A stretch of 25,291 nt of DNA. Source: CAYJHC01 sp964369465 (GTDB lineage: Bacteria; Bacillota; Clostridia; Peptostreptococcales; Anaerovoracaceae). Where the stretch lies: contig CAYJEX010000019.1 in NCBI GenBank assembly GCA_964369465.1, positions 1 through 25,291 of the forward strand. The letters run 5' to 3'. This document shows positions 6,619 to 14,406 of this stretch, piece after piece (position 1 is the stretch's first letter; every line of letters starts with the position of its first letter). Under the pieces are notes generated by a model that was given only the letters and a program-made list of their open reading frames with translations, was not told the DNA's origin and searched no databases. The position numbers and the translations under genes were made by a program.

Positions 6619-7254
6619 ATGAAAAAGTTTTTAGGCAAGAAAATTGGAATGACTCAAATTTTCTTGGAAACAGGAGAAGTAGTTCCTGTAACAGTTATTG
6701 AAGCGGGTCCACAAGTTGTTACCCAAATCAAAACAAAAGAAACTGATGGCTATGATGCGATTCAAGTGGGATTTGAAGAAAAGAAAGCGCAAAGAGCAAA
6801 TAAGCCAGAAACTGGACATTTCCAAAAAGCTGGAATTGAACCAAAAAAACATTTAACAGAATTTAGAACGCCAGAGGGTGAAGCTTACGAAGTAGGTCAA
6901 GTTATGACTGTTGCAGAGCTAGAAGAAGGCAAAAAACTTGATGTTACAGGTATTTCAAAAGGTAAAGGGACGCAAGGAAATATCAAAAGACACGGACATG
7001 GCAGAGGCCCAATGACTCACGGTTCTAAACACAAAAGATTGCCAGGAGCTTTGGCAGGAGGTACGTATCCTTCGAGAGTATTCAAAGGCAATGCAGGACC
7101 TGGAAGAATGGGTAGAGACACCATAACTGTTCAAAATGTTGAATTAGTAAAAGTTATTGCAGATAGAAACTTGTTGCTTGTAAAGGGTGCAGTTCCGGGC
7201 AAAAAAGGCGGACTATTAGAAATCCAATACGCAGTAAAAGGACAAGGGAAATAG
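6619..7254 (+). CDS. rplC: 50S ribosomal protein L3
   Basis: 211 aa. L3 is an early-binding 23S rRNA protein whose internal loop reaches towards the peptidyl-transferase centre. The N-terminus (GKKIGMTQIF, ~5-14) is diagnostic. The central loop shows GHGRGPMTHGSKHKRLPGA (~127-145) and the SRVFKGNAGPGRMG segment (~152-165). The C-terminal VKGAVPGKKGG is also typical. The SD AAGGAGGA (6607-6614) precedes the ATG. It is separated from rpsJ by the only structured gap in the S10 section and is followed 24 bp later by rplD. Confidence 0.97.
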   Translation: MKKFLGKKIGMTQIFLETGEVVPVTVIEAGPQVVTQIKTKETDGYDAIQVGFEEKKAQRANKPETGHFQKAGIEPKKHLTEFRTPEGEAYEVGQVMTVAELEEGKKLDVTGISKGKGTQGNIKRHGHGRGPMTHGSKHKRLPGALAGGTYPSRVFKGNAGPGRMGRDTITVQNVELVKVIADRNLLLVKGAVPGKKGGLLEIQYAVKGQGK

Positions 7255-7278
7255 AGATAGGGAAGGAGGAAGCAAGAT

Positions 7279-7902
7279 ATGGCAACAGTAAAAGTACTAG
7301 ATATGACAGGTGCTGAAGTTGGAACATTGGAATTAAACGAATCGATTTTCGGGATTGAACCAAATCAAAACGCAGTTCACGCAGTAGTGAAAAACTACTT
7401 AGCAAATCAAAGACAAGGCACACAGTCAGCTAAAACTAGAGCGGAAGTTCGTGGTGGCGGTAGAAAACCTTTTAGACAAAAAGGTACTGGTAGACATAGA
7501 CAGGGTAGCTCGACTGACCCATCTCAAGTTGGAGGAGGAATCGCATTTGCACCTAAACCTAGGAGCTACAGATATGCACTTCCAAAGAAACTAAGAAGAC
7601 TAGCTATGAAATCCATGTTATCATCTAAAGTTTTAGAAAACGAAATAATCGTATTAGACGAATTAAAATTAGACGAGCCTAAAACAAAAGAAATGATAAA
7701 AATATTAAATAATGTAAAAGTAGGGAAAAAAGCTTTGATAGTAACAGCAGAAAAAGACGAGAATGTTGTAAGATCAGCAGCTAATATTCCAGGAGTGAGA
7801 ACAGCGCTTGTAACAACTATGAACGTATATGAAATAATTAATCACACAAGTTTCATAGTAACAAAAGAGGCGATTAAAAAGATTGAGGAGGTGTATTCAT
7901 AA
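7279..7902 (+). CDS. rplD: 50S ribosomal protein L4
   Basis: 207 aa. L4 binds domain I of 23S rRNA and lines the exit tunnel; in E. coli it also represses the S10 operon. The extended tunnel loop is visible (GGGRKPFRQKGTGRHRQGS, ~56-74), followed by the aromatic/basic PKPRSYRYALPKKLRRLA stretch and a Rossmann-like C-terminal half with ALIVTAEKDENV. The final codon overlaps rplW in a TAATG junction, so translation of the two is coupled. If the leader before rpsJ is autoregulatory, L4 is the first candidate effector, by analogy only. Confidence 0.97.
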   Translation: MATVKVLDMTGAEVGTLELNESIFGIEPNQNAVHAVVKNYLANQRQGTQSAKTRAEVRGGGRKPFRQKGTGRHRQGSSTDPSQVGGGIAFAPKPRSYRYALPKKLRRLAMKSMLSSKVLENEIIVLDELKLDEPKTKEMIKILNNVKVGKKALIVTAEKDENVVRSAANIPGVRTALVTTMNVYEIINHTSFIVTKEAIKKIEEVYS

Positions 7903-8192
7903 TGAGAACCCCTTACGATGTAGTGTTAAAACCTGTAATTACAGAAAGAAGTGTGGAAGATTCTCAAAAGAGAAAATACACATTTGAAGTAGCAACTAAT
8001 GCAAATAAGACAGAAGTTAAACACGCGATAGAGCAAATTTTCGAAGTGGAAGTTGCAAAGGTTAATATAATGAATGTTAAAGGTAAGTTAAAGAGAATGG
8101 GAAGAACTCAAGGTATGACTTCAGCTTCAAAAAAAGTCATAGTTACTCTAACAAGTAAGAGTAAAGAAATCGAATTCTTCCAAGGTCTATAA
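7902..8192 (+). CDS. rplW: 50S ribosomal protein L23
   Basis: 96 aa, normal for L23, which sits beside the tunnel exit and forms the docking site for trigger factor and SRP. The N-terminal VLKPVITERSVE (~8-19) and the YTFEVATNANKTEVKHAIEQ stretch (~26-44) are family signatures, as is the basic loop KGKLKRMGRTQG (~60-71). The ATG overlaps the rplD stop by one base; the SD (AGGAGGTG, 7886-7893) lies inside rplD. Confidence 0.97.
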   Translation: MRTPYDVVLKPVITERSVEDSQKRKYTFEVATNANKTEVKHAIEQIFEVEVAKVNIMNVKGKLKRMGRTQGMTSASKKVIVTLTSKSKEIEFFQGL

Positions 8193-8210
8193 TAGGAGGG
8201 ATAAGAAGAA

Positions 8211-9044
8211 ATGGGAATTAAAAAATATAATCCAACCTCTCCTGGTTTAAGAGGAATGACGGTTTCGACCTTTGAAGAAATAACAAAGAGCACACCTGAA
8301 AAAGCCTTGACTGTGAACTTGAAAAAACATGCCGGAAGGAATGTGAGAGGAAAGATAACAGTTAGACATAGAGGTGGCGGTGCGAAAGCGAAATACAGAA
8401 TTATCGATTTCAAAAGAACTAAAGATGATGTTCCAGGAAAAGTAGTAGCTATCGAATACGATCCAAATAGAAGTGCAAATATTGCTCTTATCGTATATGC
8501 AGATGGAGACAAAAGATACATTATAGCCCCTAACAAGCTTGTTGTAGGAAACACAGTAGTATCTGGACCTAACTCAGATATCCAAATAGGAAATGCACTT
8601 CCATTAGCAAACATTCCTGTGGGTACTGTAATACACAATATAGAGTTGAAAGTAGGCAAAGGTGCACAACTTGTAAGATCAGCAGGTAATGGAGCACAAC
8701 TTATGGCAAAAGAAGGAGACTATGCACAAGTAAGATTGCCTTCTGGAGAAGTAAGAAAAATCAGAATGGAATGCAGAGCTACAATTGGAGAAGTTGGAAA
8801 TTCTGAACATGCAAATTTACAAATTGGTAAAGCAGGAAAGAAAAGACATATGGGTATCAGACCTACAGTTAGAGGTTCTGCAATGAACCCTAACGATCAC
8901 CCTCACGGTGGTGGTGAAGGTAGAACTGGAATCGGTAGAGTTGGTCCTGTAACACCTTGGGGTAAGCCAGCATTGGGATATAAAACTAGAAAGAAAGGCA
9001 AAGCCTCAGATAAGTATATTGTAAAGAAGAGAAAAGATAAGTAG
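8211..9044 (+). CDS. rplB: 50S ribosomal protein L2
   Basis: 277 aa, full length. L2 is needed for subunit association and peptidyl-transferase assembly. The protein shows KYNPTSPGLRGMTV at the N-terminus, the rRNA-binding RHRGGGAKAKYRIIDF (~53-68), the central SH3-like domain, and the highly conserved HPHGGGEGRTGIGR (~230-243) with the functionally important histidine. The C-terminus is strongly basic (KTRKKGKASDKYIVKKRKDK). The SD GGAGGG lies 18 nt upstream region-wise, in the short gap after rplW. No oddities seen. Confidence 0.97.
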   Translation: MGIKKYNPTSPGLRGMTVSTFEEITKSTPEKALTVNLKKHAGRNVRGKITVRHRGGGAKAKYRIIDFKRTKDDVPGKVVAIEYDPNRSANIALIVYADGDKRYIIAPNKLVVGNTVVSGPNSDIQIGNALPLANIPVGTVIHNIELKVGKGAQLVRSAGNGAQLMAKEGDYAQVRLPSGEVRKIRMECRATIGEVGNSEHANLQIGKAGKKRHMGIRPTVRGSAMNPNDHPHGGGEGRTGIGRVGPVTPWGKPALGYKTRKKGKASDKYIVKKRKDK

Positions 9045-9059
9045 GAAGGAGCATAAATA

Positions 9060-9332
9060 ATGAGTAGATCACTGAAGAAGGGTCCTTTCGTAAATAAGAA
9101 GCTTCTTGCAGCTATCGAAGCAATGAACGCATCTAATGAAAAGAAAGTAATCAAGACCTGGTCAAGACCATCAACAATATTTCCGCAAATGGTTGGACAT
9201 ACTATAGCGGTACATGATGGTAGAAAACATGTTCCTGTATACATTACAGAAGACATGGTGGGACATAAACTTGGAGAGTTTTCTCCAACTAGAACATATA
9301 GAGGCCACGCAGCCGACAAGAGAAGCAAGTAA
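9060..9332 (+). CDS. rpsS: 30S ribosomal protein S19
   Basis: 90 aa. S19 forms a heterodimer with S13 in the 30S head and contacts the A-site region. Signatures: MSRSLKKGPFV at the N-terminus, KVIKTWSRPSTIFPQMVGHT (~29-48), HDGRKHVPVYI and GEFSPTRTYRGHAADKRSK at the C-terminus. It is 15 bp after rplB and 18 bp before rplV, with the GAAGGAG SD in the gap. Length and sequence are ordinary. Confidence 0.97.
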   Translation: MSRSLKKGPFVNKKLLAAIEAMNASNEKKVIKTWSRPSTIFPQMVGHTIAVHDGRKHVPVYITEDMVGHKLGEFSPTRTYRGHAADKRSK

Positions 9333-9350
9333 GAAGGGAGATAATTAAAA

Positions 9351-9695
9351 ATGGAAGCAAGAGCAATTGCTAAATATGTAAAAATGTCTCCTATCAAACT
9401 AAAACCTGTTGCTGATTTAGTAAGAGGTAAGGACTTGAAAGAGGCACTAACAATTTTAAAGTTTACGCCAGGTAAAGGCGCAGAGTTAGTTGAAAAGGTT
9501 GTTAAATCAGCTGCTGCAAATGCAGAGAACAATCTGGACATGAATCCTGATGATTTGTATGTATCAACTGTAATAATCAATCAAGGACCAACTATGAAAA
9601 GATGGAGAGCAGGTGCACAAGGTAGAGCATTTATTATCCTAAAAAGAAGTAGCCATATTACTGTGGTAGTAAGCGATGAAAAGGAGGTTAAGTAA
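9351..9695 (+). CDS. rplV: 50S ribosomal protein L22
   Basis: 114 aa. L22 touches all domains of 23S rRNA, and its beta-hairpin narrows the exit tunnel near L4. Visible signatures are AKYVKMSPIKLKPVADLVRG (~7-26), AAANAENNLDMN (~54-65), the QGPTMKRWRAGAQGRAF hairpin (~77-95), and SSHITVVV at the C-terminus. Its TAA overlaps the ATG of rpsC by one base, so the two are translationally coupled. Confidence 0.97.
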   Translation: MEARAIAKYVKMSPIKLKPVADLVRGKDLKEALTILKFTPGKGAELVEKVVKSAAANAENNLDMNPDDLYVSTVIINQGPTMKRWRAGAQGRAFIILKRSSHITVVVSDEKEVK

Positions 9696-10588
9696 TGGGT
9701 CAAAAAGTAAATCCACATGGTCTCAGAGTTGGAGTTATCAAAGACTGGGACTCAAAATGGTATGCAGATAAAAATAACTTTGCTGATTGCTTAATCGAGG
9801 ATCAAAAGGTTAGAGAGTTCATCAAGAAAAAACTATATACAGCTGGAATAGCTAAAATACTTATAGAAAGAAAAGGTGACTCTGAAATTAAAGTTATTAT
9901 CTTAACAGGAAGACCTGGTATGGTAATAGGAAAAGCAGGGGATGGAATTGAAAAACTAAAAGCAGACCTTGTAAATCTAACTAAAAAAAGTGTTGTTATA
10001 GACATCAAAGAAATTAGAAGAACAGAACTGGATGCACAACTTTCTGCTGAAAGCATTGCACAAGCATTGGAAAATAGAGTTTCTTTTAGAAGAGCTATGA
10101 AACAAGCTATGGGCAGAACAATGAAAGCCAATGCAAAAGGAATTAAAGTATTAGTTTCAGGAAGACTTGGTGGTGCGGAAATGGCTAGATCAGAAAAATA
10201 CAGTGAAGGTAATGTTCCACTACATACTTTAAGAGCTAACATCGAATATGGATTTGCAGAAGCAGATACAACGTATGGAAAGCTAGGTGTTAAAGTTTGG
10301 ATAAACCACGGCGAAATTTTAGACAAAGACTTAAAAGGTCCAACTCTAGAAGAAGAAAGAAAAGATCGTAATGGTAAGAGAGACGGAGACAGAAACAAAA
10401 GAAAAGGTGGCGACAACAGAAAACCAAGAAGAGACGGAGATAGAAACAAAAGAGACGATGCTCCTAAAGCTCCAAAAGCAAACAATCCAAGAGGAAAAGT
10501 TGCAAAGAAAGTTGCACCTGCAGTAGAAACTGCACAAGTAGAAGAAGTAGTTGAAGCTAATGTTTCTGAGGCTTCAGTAGAGGAATAG
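9695..10588 (+). CDS. rpsC: 30S ribosomal protein S3 with long charged C-terminal tail
   Basis: S3 lies at the mRNA entry of the 30S subunit. The core is typical: GQKVNPHGLRVGVIKDW at the start, a KH domain with GRPGMVIGKAGDGIEKL (~72-88), the RRAMKQAMGRTMKANAKGIK stretch, and SGRLGGAEMARSE (~150-162), ending near VWINHGEIL. Ordinary S3 ends at about 210-220 residues. This one has 297, with an extra ~75-80 residues. The first part of the tail is a basic/acidic segment with two copies of RDGDRNKR; it then turns Ala/Pro/Lys-rich and ends in an acidic Val/Glu-rich stretch. The tail keeps the codon style of its neighbours and the frame is intact. It should be disordered. It overlaps rplV by one base. 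Confidence 0.96.
   Translation: MGQKVNPHGLRVGVIKDWDSKWYADKNNFADCLIEDQKVREFIKKKLYTAGIAKILIERKGDSEIKVIILTGRPGMVIGKAGDGIEKLKADLVNLTKKSVVIDIKEIRRTELDAQLSAESIAQALENRVSFRRAMKQAMGRTMKANAKGIKVLVSGRLGGAEMARSEKYSEGNVPLHTLRANIEYGFAEADTTYGKLGVKVWINHGEILDKDLKGPTLEEERKDRNGKRDGDRNKRKGGDNRKPRRDGDRNKRDDAPKAPKANNPRGKVAKKVAPAVETAQVEEVVEANVSEASVEE
10380..10453 (+). repeat. 23-bp direct repeat inside the rpsC tail
   Basis: Copies at 10380-10402 and 10431-10453 are identical at 22 of 23 bases and are 51 bp apart. Both encode RDGDRNKR. This suggests the S3 tail grew by internal duplication; it also marks a site where its length could vary between strains. Confidence 0.7.
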
Positions 10589-10609
10589 AACTAGGAAGGA
10601 GGCACGGCC

Positions 10610-11044
10610 ATGTTAATGCCAAAACGTGTAAAGCGTAGAAGAGTTCACAGAGGCAGAATGAAGGGTAAAGCTACAAGAGGCAACCTAATAAGCCACGGTG
10701 AATTTGGGCTTATCGCCCAAGAGCCAGGATGGATCACTTCTAATCAAATAGAATCTGCCAGAATAGCTATGACTAGATCAATCAAAAGAGGCGGAAAGGT
10801 ATTTATTAAAATTTTCCCTCACAAGTCAGTAACGAAGAAACCAGCAGAAGTTCGTATGGGTTCTGGTAAAGGTTCTCCGGAATATTGGGTAGCTGTTGTT
10901 AAACCTGGTAGAGTAATGTTTGAAATAGAAGGTGTAACAGAAGCTCAAGCTAGAGAAGCGATGAGACTTGCTTCTCACAAATTACCAGTTAAATGTAAAT
11001 TTGCCCTAAAAGGTCAAGAAATAATAGAGGGTGGTGAAGCATAA
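10610..11044 (+). CDS. rplP: 50S ribosomal protein L16
   Basis: 144 aa. L16 helps shape the A-site of the large subunit. MLMPKRVKRRRVHRGRMKG at the start and GKGSPEYWVAVVKPGRVMFE (~85-105) are clear family motifs, with the KGQEIIEGG tail. I used the ATG at 10610: AAGGAGG at 10596-10602 lies 7 bp before it, while the second ATG (10616) would be 13 bp away. The stop overlaps rpmC by one base (TAATG). Confidence 0.97.
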   Translation: MLMPKRVKRRRVHRGRMKGKATRGNLISHGEFGLIAQEPGWITSNQIESARIAMTRSIKRGGKVFIKIFPHKSVTKKPAEVRMGSGKGSPEYWVAVVKPGRVMFEIEGVTEAQAREAMRLASHKLPVKCKFALKGQEIIEGGEA

Positions 11045-11250
11045 TGGAATTAAAGAAAATGAGAGAAATGACTGATAAAGAGTTGAACGCAGAACTGTTA
11101 AAAATGAAAAAAGATTTATTTAATCTTAGATTCCAACATGTTACTGGTCAACTGGAAAACCCTATTAAATTAAGGGATACAAAAAGAAATATTGCAAGAG
11201 TTAAAACAATAATTCGAGAAAAAGAATTAGCCGCTGTTGCGGACAAATAG
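11044..11250 (+). CDS. rpmC: 50S ribosomal protein L29
   Basis: 68 aa. L29 is a two-helix protein next to L23 at the tunnel exit. The chain shows the typical opening (KKMREMTDKELNAELLKMKK), DLFNLRFQHVTGQLENP (~25-41), and RDTKRNIARVKTIIREKE in the second helix. The start overlaps the rplP stop by one base, with the SD inside rplP (GGTGGT, weak), so it probably depends on coupling to rplP. Confidence 0.96.
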   Translation: MELKKMREMTDKELNAELLKMKKDLFNLRFQHVTGQLENPIKLRDTKRNIARVKTIIREKELAAVADK

Positions 11251-11265
11251 AAAGGAGGATGAACT

Positions 11266-11526
11266 ATGACGATTGAAAGGAATAGAAGAAAGTCAAGAGT
11301 AGGCATGGTTGTAAGTGACAAAATGGACAAAACCATAGTTGTTGCCCTGGAAGATTCGGCTAGACATTCTCTTTATGGAAAAGCCGTAAAAAGAACGAAA
11401 AAGGTAAAAGCTCATGACGAAGAGAACCAATGTGATATTGGTGACAAAGTTAGAATTATGGAAACAAGACCATTGTCAAAAGACAAAAGATGGAGACTTG
11501 TGAACATAGTAGAGAAGGTTAAGTAA
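11266..11526 (+). CDS. rpsQ: 30S ribosomal protein S17
   Basis: 86 aa. S17 is a primary 16S rRNA binder with an OB fold. Signatures: RKSRVGMVVSDKMDKTIVV (~8-26), KRTKKVKAHDEENQCDIGD (~43-61), and VRIMETRPLSKDKRWRLV (~63-80). AAAGGAGG precedes the ATG. It lies 15 bp after rpmC and 13 bp before rplN, in the usual spc order. Confidence 0.97.
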   Translation: MTIERNRRKSRVGMVVSDKMDKTIVVALEDSARHSLYGKAVKRTKKVKAHDEENQCDIGDKVRIMETRPLSKDKRWRLVNIVEKVK

Positions 11527-11539
11527 GGAGGCGCGAGCA

Positions 11540-11908
11540 ATGATTCAAACAGAAACAAGACTGAAAGTCGCTGACAATTCTGGAGCTAAAGAACTTCTGT
11601 GCATTAGAATACTTGGTGGAACAAGCAGAAGATATGCTCATATTGGAGATGTTATCGTTTGCGCCGTAAAAGAAGCAACACCTGGTGGCGTAGTAAAAAA
11701 AGGTGAAGTTGTAAGAGCTGTTGTAGTTAGAACAAAAACAGGAGCTAGAAGAAATGATGGAAGCTACGTAAAATTTGATCAAAATGCAGCAGTAATAATT
11801 AAAGAAGATAAGAACCCAATGGGAACTCGTATCTTCGGACCAGTTGCAAGAGAGCTAAGAGATGCTGGATATATGAAGATAGTTTCTCTAGCACCAGAAG
11901 TTCTGTAG
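11540..11908 (+). CDS. rplN: 50S ribosomal protein L14
   Basis: 122 aa, exactly the usual length. L14 forms bridge B8 to the 30S subunit and binds L19. Motifs: MIQTETRLKVADNSGAKELL at the start, GDVIVCAVKEATPGG (~37-51), the KKGEVVRAVVVRTKTGARR strand pair, and the NPMGTRIFGPVARELR signature (~91-107). It is the first gene of the classical spc operon; no separate promoter or leader is visible in the 13 bp before it, so it is read from upstream. Confidence 0.97.
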   Translation: MIQTETRLKVADNSGAKELLCIRILGGTSRRYAHIGDVIVCAVKEATPGGVVKKGEVVRAVVVRTKTGARRNDGSYVKFDQNAAVIIKEDKNPMGTRIFGPVARELRDAGYMKIVSLAPEVL

Positions 11909-11920
11909 GAGGTACACAAA

Positions 11921-12226
11921 ATGACTATCAAGAAAGATGACATGGTAATAGTACTTGCTGGTAAGGACAAAGGAAAAACTGGAAAAGTACTAAAAGTAAT
12001 ACCAAAAAAAGACCAAGTTGTAGTTGAAAAAATCAACATGCAAACAAAACATCAAAAACAAACAAGAACAGCAGCGGCTGAAATAAGACACCAAGAGGGC
12101 CCACTTCACATTTCTAACGTATTGATTTTAGACAGCAAAACAAAATCAGGAACTAGAGTTGGAAGTAAAATGGACGGTGACAAAAAAGTCAGAGTTGCGA
12201 AAAAAAGTGGCGGAGTTATTAAATAA
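11921..12226 (+). CDS. rplX: 50S ribosomal protein L24
   Basis: 101 aa. L24 is an assembly initiator that binds the 5' domain of 23S rRNA. The KOW motif is clear at the N-terminus (VIVLAGKDKGKTGKVLKV, ~9-26), followed by VVVEKINMQTKHQKQ and the EGPLHISNVLI stretch. The Gly/Lys/Arg-rich C-terminus is normal. It is 12 bp after rplN, with TAGGAGGT overlapping the rplN stop region as its SD. Confidence 0.97.
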   Translation: MTIKKDDMVIVLAGKDKGKTGKVLKVIPKKDQVVVEKINMQTKHQKQTRTAAAEIRHQEGPLHISNVLILDSKTKSGTRVGSKMDGDKKVRVAKKSGGVIK

Positions 12227-12243
12227 GAAAGGAGGAGACGATT

Positions 12244-12786
12244 TTGGCTGCAAGATTAAAAGAAACATATAAAGATGTAGTATTCAAAGGATTAATGGAT
12301 CACTTTAAATACAAAAATCCTATGGAAGTTCCTAAGTTAGAAAAAGTTACTATTAACATGGGACTTGGCGAAGCAAAAGATAATGCAAAAGCGATGGAAA
12401 CTGCTGTAGCAGAGCTAGCAAAGATATCTGGCCAAGCACCTGTAGTAACAAAAGCTAAAAAATCTATAGCAAACTTCAAAGTAAGACAAGGTATGTCAGT
12501 AGGAACAAAGGTTACTTTGAGAGGCGAGACTATGTACGAATTCGTTGATAAATTTTTCAACATCGCTCTTCCAAGAGTAAGAGACTTTAAGGGAGTAAGC
12601 AAAAATTCATTTGATGGTAGAGGAAATTACTCTATGGGTGTCAAAGAACAGCTTATTTTCACAGAAATCAACTACGATCAAGTTGATAAGATCAAGGGAA
12701 TGAATATTGTATTTACAACTACGGCAAAATCAGATGAAGAAGCGGCAATGTTGCTTCAACTACTTGGAATGCCGTTTGAAAAATAG
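12244..12786 (+). CDS. rplE: 50S ribosomal protein L5
   Basis: 180 aa. L5 binds 5S rRNA and contacts the 30S head. Signatures: NPMEVPKLEKVTINMGLGEA (~25-44), GQAPVVTKAKKSIANFKVRQ (~63-82), GTKVTLRGETMYEF (~87-100), ALPRVRDFKG and YSMGVKEQLIF. The start is TTG at 12244, supported by AAAGGAGGA at 12228-12236, eight bases upstream. No in-frame ATG is available before the conserved region. A TTG start may lower its initiation rate relative to its neighbours. Confidence 0.96.
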   Translation: MAARLKETYKDVVFKGLMDHFKYKNPMEVPKLEKVTINMGLGEAKDNAKAMETAVAELAKISGQAPVVTKAKKSIANFKVRQGMSVGTKVTLRGETMYEFVDKFFNIALPRVRDFKGVSKNSFDGRGNYSMGVKEQLIFTEINYDQVDKIKGMNIVFTTTAKSDEEAAMLLQLLGMPFEK

Positions 12787-12796
12787 GAGGGAATAA

Positions 12797-12982
12797 ATGG
12801 CTAAGACATCTCTCAAAATTAAACAGCAAAGAAAACCTAAGTTTTCTACAAGAGCATATACTCGTTGCAGATTATGTGGGAGACCACACTCTGTGTTGAG
12901 AAAATATGGTATATGCCGAATCTGTTTCAGAGAACTTGCTTACAAGGGAGAAATTCCTGGCGTAAAAAAAGCAAGTTGGTAA
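12797..12982 (+). CDS. rpsZ: 30S ribosomal protein S14, zinc-binding type (type Z)
   Basis: 61 aa, the short form of S14. Four cysteines in CxxC...CxxC (residues 24, 27, 40, 43) should bind one zinc ion. The rest matches type Z: KPKFSTRAYTRC at the N-terminus and the C-terminal RELAYKGEIPGVKKASW. Many Firmicutes carry a second, zinc-free S14 elsewhere for zinc starvation; none is in this window. The SD AGGAGGG is 10 bp after rplE. Confidence 0.97.
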   Translation: MAKTSLKIKQQRKPKFSTRAYTRCRLCGRPHSVLRKYGICRICFRELAYKGEIPGVKKASW

Positions 12983-12994
12983 AGAGTATTGCAA

Positions 12995-13014
12995 GGTTTT
13001 CGTAAGAAAAAACC
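12995..13014 (+). other. Small hairpin between rpsZ and rpsH
   Basis: GGTTTT (12995-13000) pairs with AAAACC (13009-13014) across an 8-nt loop. No T-run follows. It fills the only gap larger than 25 bp in the spc section (56 bp). It could affect rpsH translation or RNA processing; weak evidence. Confidence 0.3.
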
Positions 13015-13038
13015 AGCAGTGAAAGGAGTGAATAAGTA

Positions 13039-13455
13039 ATGACAATGACAGATCCTATAGCGGATATGCTAACAAGAATCAGAAATGCCAATACTGTAAC
13101 CCACGAGACAGTTGATGTTCCTGCTTCAAAAATGAAGAAGGCAATAGCTGATATATTGGTTAAAGAAGGTTACATCTTAGGTTATGATGTAATTGAAGAA
13201 GGTCAAGAACCAGGGGTTACAAAACAAGGATTAATTAGAATCCAAATGAAATATGGTGCTGATAAAGAAAAAGTTATAACTGGAATAAAGAAAATTTCAA
13301 AACCAGGATTGAAAGTATATGCAAAGGCAAATGAAGTACCAAGAGTACTAGGTGGACTAGGCATAGCTATCGTTTCTACTTCAAGTGGTGTAATTACTGA
13401 CAAAGAAGCAAGAAAAATAGGTGTTGGTGGCGAAGTAATCTGTTGGGTATGGTAG
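13039..13455 (+). CDS. rpsH: 30S ribosomal protein S8
   Basis: 138 aa. S8 is a primary 16S rRNA binder of the platform, and in E. coli it represses the spc operon. MTDPIADMLTRIRNAN is diagnostic, as are PRVLGGLGIAIVSTSSGV (~103-120) and the C-terminal GVGGEVICWVW. I used the ATG at 13039 because AAAGGAGTG (13022-13030) is 8 bp upstream; a second ATG two codons later would be 14 bp away. A slightly long acidic loop (~54-66) accounts for the extra residues over the usual 132. Confidence 0.96.
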   Translation: MTMTDPIADMLTRIRNANTVTHETVDVPASKMKKAIADILVKEGYILGYDVIEEGQEPGVTKQGLIRIQMKYGADKEKVITGIKKISKPGLKVYAKANEVPRVLGGLGIAIVSTSSGVITDKEARKIGVGGEVICWVW

Positions 13456-13467
13456 GAGGAAAAGACT

Positions 13468-14010
13468 ATGTCAAGAATTGGATTAAAACCAATTAGCATT
13501 CCTGCCGGAGTAGAATTAACTATTAGCAACGATAACGTAGTTAAAGTTAAAGGCCCTAAAGGAGAGCTAGAGAAAAAAATCAGCAAATTGATTGAATTAA
13601 AAAACGAAGATGGAAATCTTACGTTTTCTAGAAAAGGCGATAGCAAAGAAGAAAGATCACAACATGGATTAGCAAGAGCGCTAGTTGCAAACATGGTTGT
13701 GGGAGTAACAGATGGCTACGAAAAAAGATTAGAGTTAAATGGTGTAGGTTATAAAGCAGATAAAAAAGGAGACGTTCTTCATTTGGCGTTAGGATTTTCT
13801 CACCCAGTTGAGTTAAAAGATCCTGAAGGAATAACTACAGAAACACCAGAACAAACTGTAATTTTAGTAAAAGGGATAAACAAAGAAGTAGTTGGAAATT
13901 ACACAGCAAATATTCGAGCACTTAGAAAACCTGAACCATACAAAGGTAAAGGAATCAAGTATGCAGGCGAATACATCAGAAGAAAAGAAGGAAAAGCAGG
14001 TACTAAGTAG
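13468..14010 (+). CDS. rplF: 50S ribosomal protein L6
   Basis: 180 aa. L6 lies near the GTPase-associated centre. It starts MSRIGLKPISIPAGVELTIS, contains VKVKGPKGELEKK (~28-40), and ends in the family signature with RKPEPYKGKGIKYAGEYIRR (~152-171). The two duplicated L6 domains are evident. SD TAGGAGG overlaps the rpsH stop. Ordinary in length and context. Confidence 0.97.
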   Translation: MSRIGLKPISIPAGVELTISNDNVVKVKGPKGELEKKISKLIELKNEDGNLTFSRKGDSKEERSQHGLARALVANMVVGVTDGYEKRLELNGVGYKADKKGDVLHLALGFSHPVELKDPEGITTETPEQTVILVKGINKEVVGNYTANIRALRKPEPYKGKGIKYAGEYIRRKEGKAGTK

Positions 14011-14025
14011 AGAAAGGAGTAAATT

Positions 14026-14391
14026 ATGGCAAAAGATAGTAGAACAGCAAGACGTGTTGCTAGACACCAAAGAGTTAGACAAAATTTGCAAGGAACTCCT
14101 GAAAAACCTAGACTATGCGTTTTCAGAAGTCTTAAAAATATGTCGGCTCAAATTATTGACGATGTAACTGGTAAAACTTTAGTTTCTGCATCTACATTAG
14201 ATAAAGAACTAAAAACTACAATTACTAACGGCGGTAATAAAGAAGCTGCAAAGCAAGTTGGTGAAGCAATTGCTAAAAGAGCCCTAGAAAAGGGTATAGA
14301 ACAAGTTACCTTTGATAGAGGAGGCTTCCTATATCATGGAAGAGTAAAAGAGTTAGCTGACGGAGCAAGATCCGCTGGGCTTAAATTCTAA
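14026..14391 (+). CDS. rplR: 50S ribosomal protein L18
   Basis: 121 aa. L18 binds 5S rRNA with L5. It has the basic N-terminal tail (RTARRVARHQRVRQNL), GTPEKPRLCVFRSLKNMSAQ (~24-43), and ends with FDRGGFLYHGRVKELADGAR (~95-114) and GLKF, all typical. SD AAAGGAG lies upstream in a 15-bp gap. Confidence 0.97.
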   Translation: MAKDSRTARRVARHQRVRQNLQGTPEKPRLCVFRSLKNMSAQIIDDVTGKTLVSASTLDKELKTTITNGGNKEAAKQVGEAIAKRALEKGIEQVTFDRGGFLYHGRVKELADGARSAGLKF

Positions 14392-14406
14392 CAGGAGGAA
14401 TAAGGA

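Noticed and set aside
9802..10485. Long minus-strand open frame opposite rpsC (227 codons)
   Set aside because: It is the mirror of a biased AGA-rich coding sequence, has no ribosome site, and is inside a certain gene. The other long minus-strand frames in the cluster were rejected for the same reason.
13892..14167. 91-codon plus-strand open frame spanning the rplF-rplR junction
   Set aside because: It overlaps two certain ribosomal genes in another frame and has no family resemblance.
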